NCBI RefSeq assembly: GCF_003574355.1 | Contig: NZ_QWLB01000028.1 | Span: forward strand, 1 to 48,974 | Reading direction: 5' to 3' | Length of the DNA stretch: 48,974 nt | DNA from: Meiothermus granaticius NBRC 107808 | GTDB taxonomy: Bacteria > Deinococcota > Deinococci > Deinococcales > Thermaceae | In this document: positions 48,411 through 48,974 of the stretch, one piece after another | How the letters are laid out: every line of letters begins with the position of its first letter | Numbering within the stretch: position 1 is the first letter of the stretch | Made by a program: the position numbers and the translations under genes | The notes under the pieces: generated by a model | What the model was told of the DNA's origin: nothing | Seen by the model: only the letters and a program-made list of their open reading frames with translations | The model's database searches: none

Positions 48411-48974
48411 CTCGGCCAGGGCCTGCAGCACCTCGGCATCCGAGGTTTGGGGAAACTCCAAGTACCACTGGCCCACCGCCTCAAACCCGGCGGGGACCAA
48501 TGGGCACACCACCGCATCGGCCAGGTGGGCCAGCTCCTGTAGGGTGTTCTGGGGGGCCACCGGAACGGCCACCACCACTCGAGACGGGCCCAGCGCCCGC
48601 ACCGCCGCGATGGCCGCCTTCATGGTCGCACCGGTGGCCAGCCCATCGTCCACCAGGATCACGGTCTGACCCTTCAGTTCAGGGAAGGGCCGGGCTCCAC
48701 GGTAGGCCTGCTCGCGGCGGGCCAGCTCTTCCCGCTCCCGCGCCCGCACCGCCTGGACTGCTGCCGGAGAGATTCCCAACTGCCGAATCAACCCCTCGTT
48801 CAGCACCTCTCCCCCCCCAGCCGCGATCGCCCCCAGGGCCAGCTCCTCGTGACCGGGCACCCCCAGCTTGCGCACCACCAACACATCCAGAGGGGCCTGA
48901 AGGGCCTTGGCCACCTCGAGCGCCACCGGTACCCCCCCTCGGGGCAGCCCAAACACCCACACCCCCCCCCATCC
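48393..48974 (-). CDS. Phosphoribosyltransferase family protein, N-terminus cut by window end
   Basis: PRTase-fold protein of the group often found beside dienelactone hydrolase- or erythromycin esterase-like genes. VFGLPRGGVPVALEVAKAL, DVLVVRKLGVPGHEELALGAIA (the hood and first sheet) and VILVDDGLATGATMKAAIAAVR (PRPP loop) are clear. The visible part has about 190 residues; the true start is beyond 48974. The edge holds a run of G (on the reverse strand about 48962-48970), so the frame there should be treated with care. Base and product unknown. Confidence 0.85.
   Translation of the reverse strand, partial: GWGGVWVFGLPRGGVPVALEVAKALQAPLDVLVVRKLGVPGHEELALGAIAAGGGEVLNEGLIRQLGISPAAVQAVRAREREELARREQAYRGARPFPELKGQTVILVDDGLATGATMKAAIAAVRALGPSRVVVAVPVAPQNTLQELAHLADAVVCPLVPAGFEAVGQWYLEFPQTSDAEVLQALAESGRRE

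Noticed and set aside
1-48974. tRNA, rRNA, riboswitch or CRISPR features
   Set aside because: Gene gaps are short and none showed a cloverleaf, rRNA, spaced repeats or a recognised aptamer.

Overview
The window looks like chromosomal DNA from a member of the Thermaceae (Deinococcota), most likely Meiothermus. This is inferred from high GC, very frequent CTCGAG hexamers, many genes starting at GTG or TTG a few bases after a TANNNT -10 box (leaderless transcripts, known in Deinococcus-Thermus), and protein sequences typical of that group. No species can be proved from the sequence alone. About 50 genes are packed tightly. No gene-free stretch exceeds 300 bases, and I see no rRNA, tRNA or CRISPR array.

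Layout. 1-1445: the start of an IS200/IS605-type element (tnpA reading out of the window) sits in an MFS drug exporter gene that has lost its 5' half. 1474-9573: housekeeping and metabolic genes (menG, a formyl-THF cyclo-ligase-like protein, a quinone reductase, acyl-CoA dehydrogenase, a YdcF-like protein, cysteine synthase, slyD, a FUN14 protein, a DUF4397 lipoprotein, a dienoyl-CoA reductase-like SDR). 9583-16140: a lipoprotein, two diguanylate cyclases, two small unknowns, era and dprA. 16210-18265: a probable operon of ACC deaminase and the AzlCD branched-chain amino acid exporter. 18271-20689: a MazG-like protein, then mntR-mntH behind a palindrome-rich operator. 20784-22346: prfA and a Nudix hydrolase.

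22376-37168 is a surface polysaccharide (O-antigen/EPS) locus: rmlA, a Phd/PIN toxin-antitoxin pair, a GT2 glycosyltransferase on the other strand, rmlC, rmlB, rmlD, a collapsed gmd, a Wzx-like flippase, two GT4 glycosyltransferases, a Wzy-like membrane protein, two fused gene remnants, a WbaP-type initiating transferase, an O-antigen ligase/polymerase with an inserted carbohydrate-binding-like domain, and a Wzz-like chain length regulator. RmlABCD make dTDP-L-rhamnose; WbaP starts the chain on undecaprenyl phosphate; the glycosyltransferases extend it; Wzx, the Wzy-like protein, the ligase and Wzz export, polymerise, attach and size it. The central part (about 27.5-33.1 kb) is clearly more AT-rich, poor in CTCGAG and carries broken genes, which suggests acquisition and repeated remodelling.

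37211-48974: prs, an ErpA/IscA-like protein, a peptide ABC transporter (binding protein plus two permeases, no ATPases), a DUF402 protein, a four-GAF HD-GYP phosphodiesterase, a zinc alcohol dehydrogenase-like protein, a GNAT acetyltransferase and a phosphoribosyltransferase cut by the window end. With the two GGDEF proteins, the HD-GYP protein gives both synthesis and breakdown of cyclic di-GMP in one window.

The most unusual items are the domain-inserted O-antigen ligase and the nearby remnant of a paralogue, the repeat-rich loop in the interrupted exporter, the ACC deaminase-AzlCD operon, and the consistent -10-to-start spacing that fixes many start codons.
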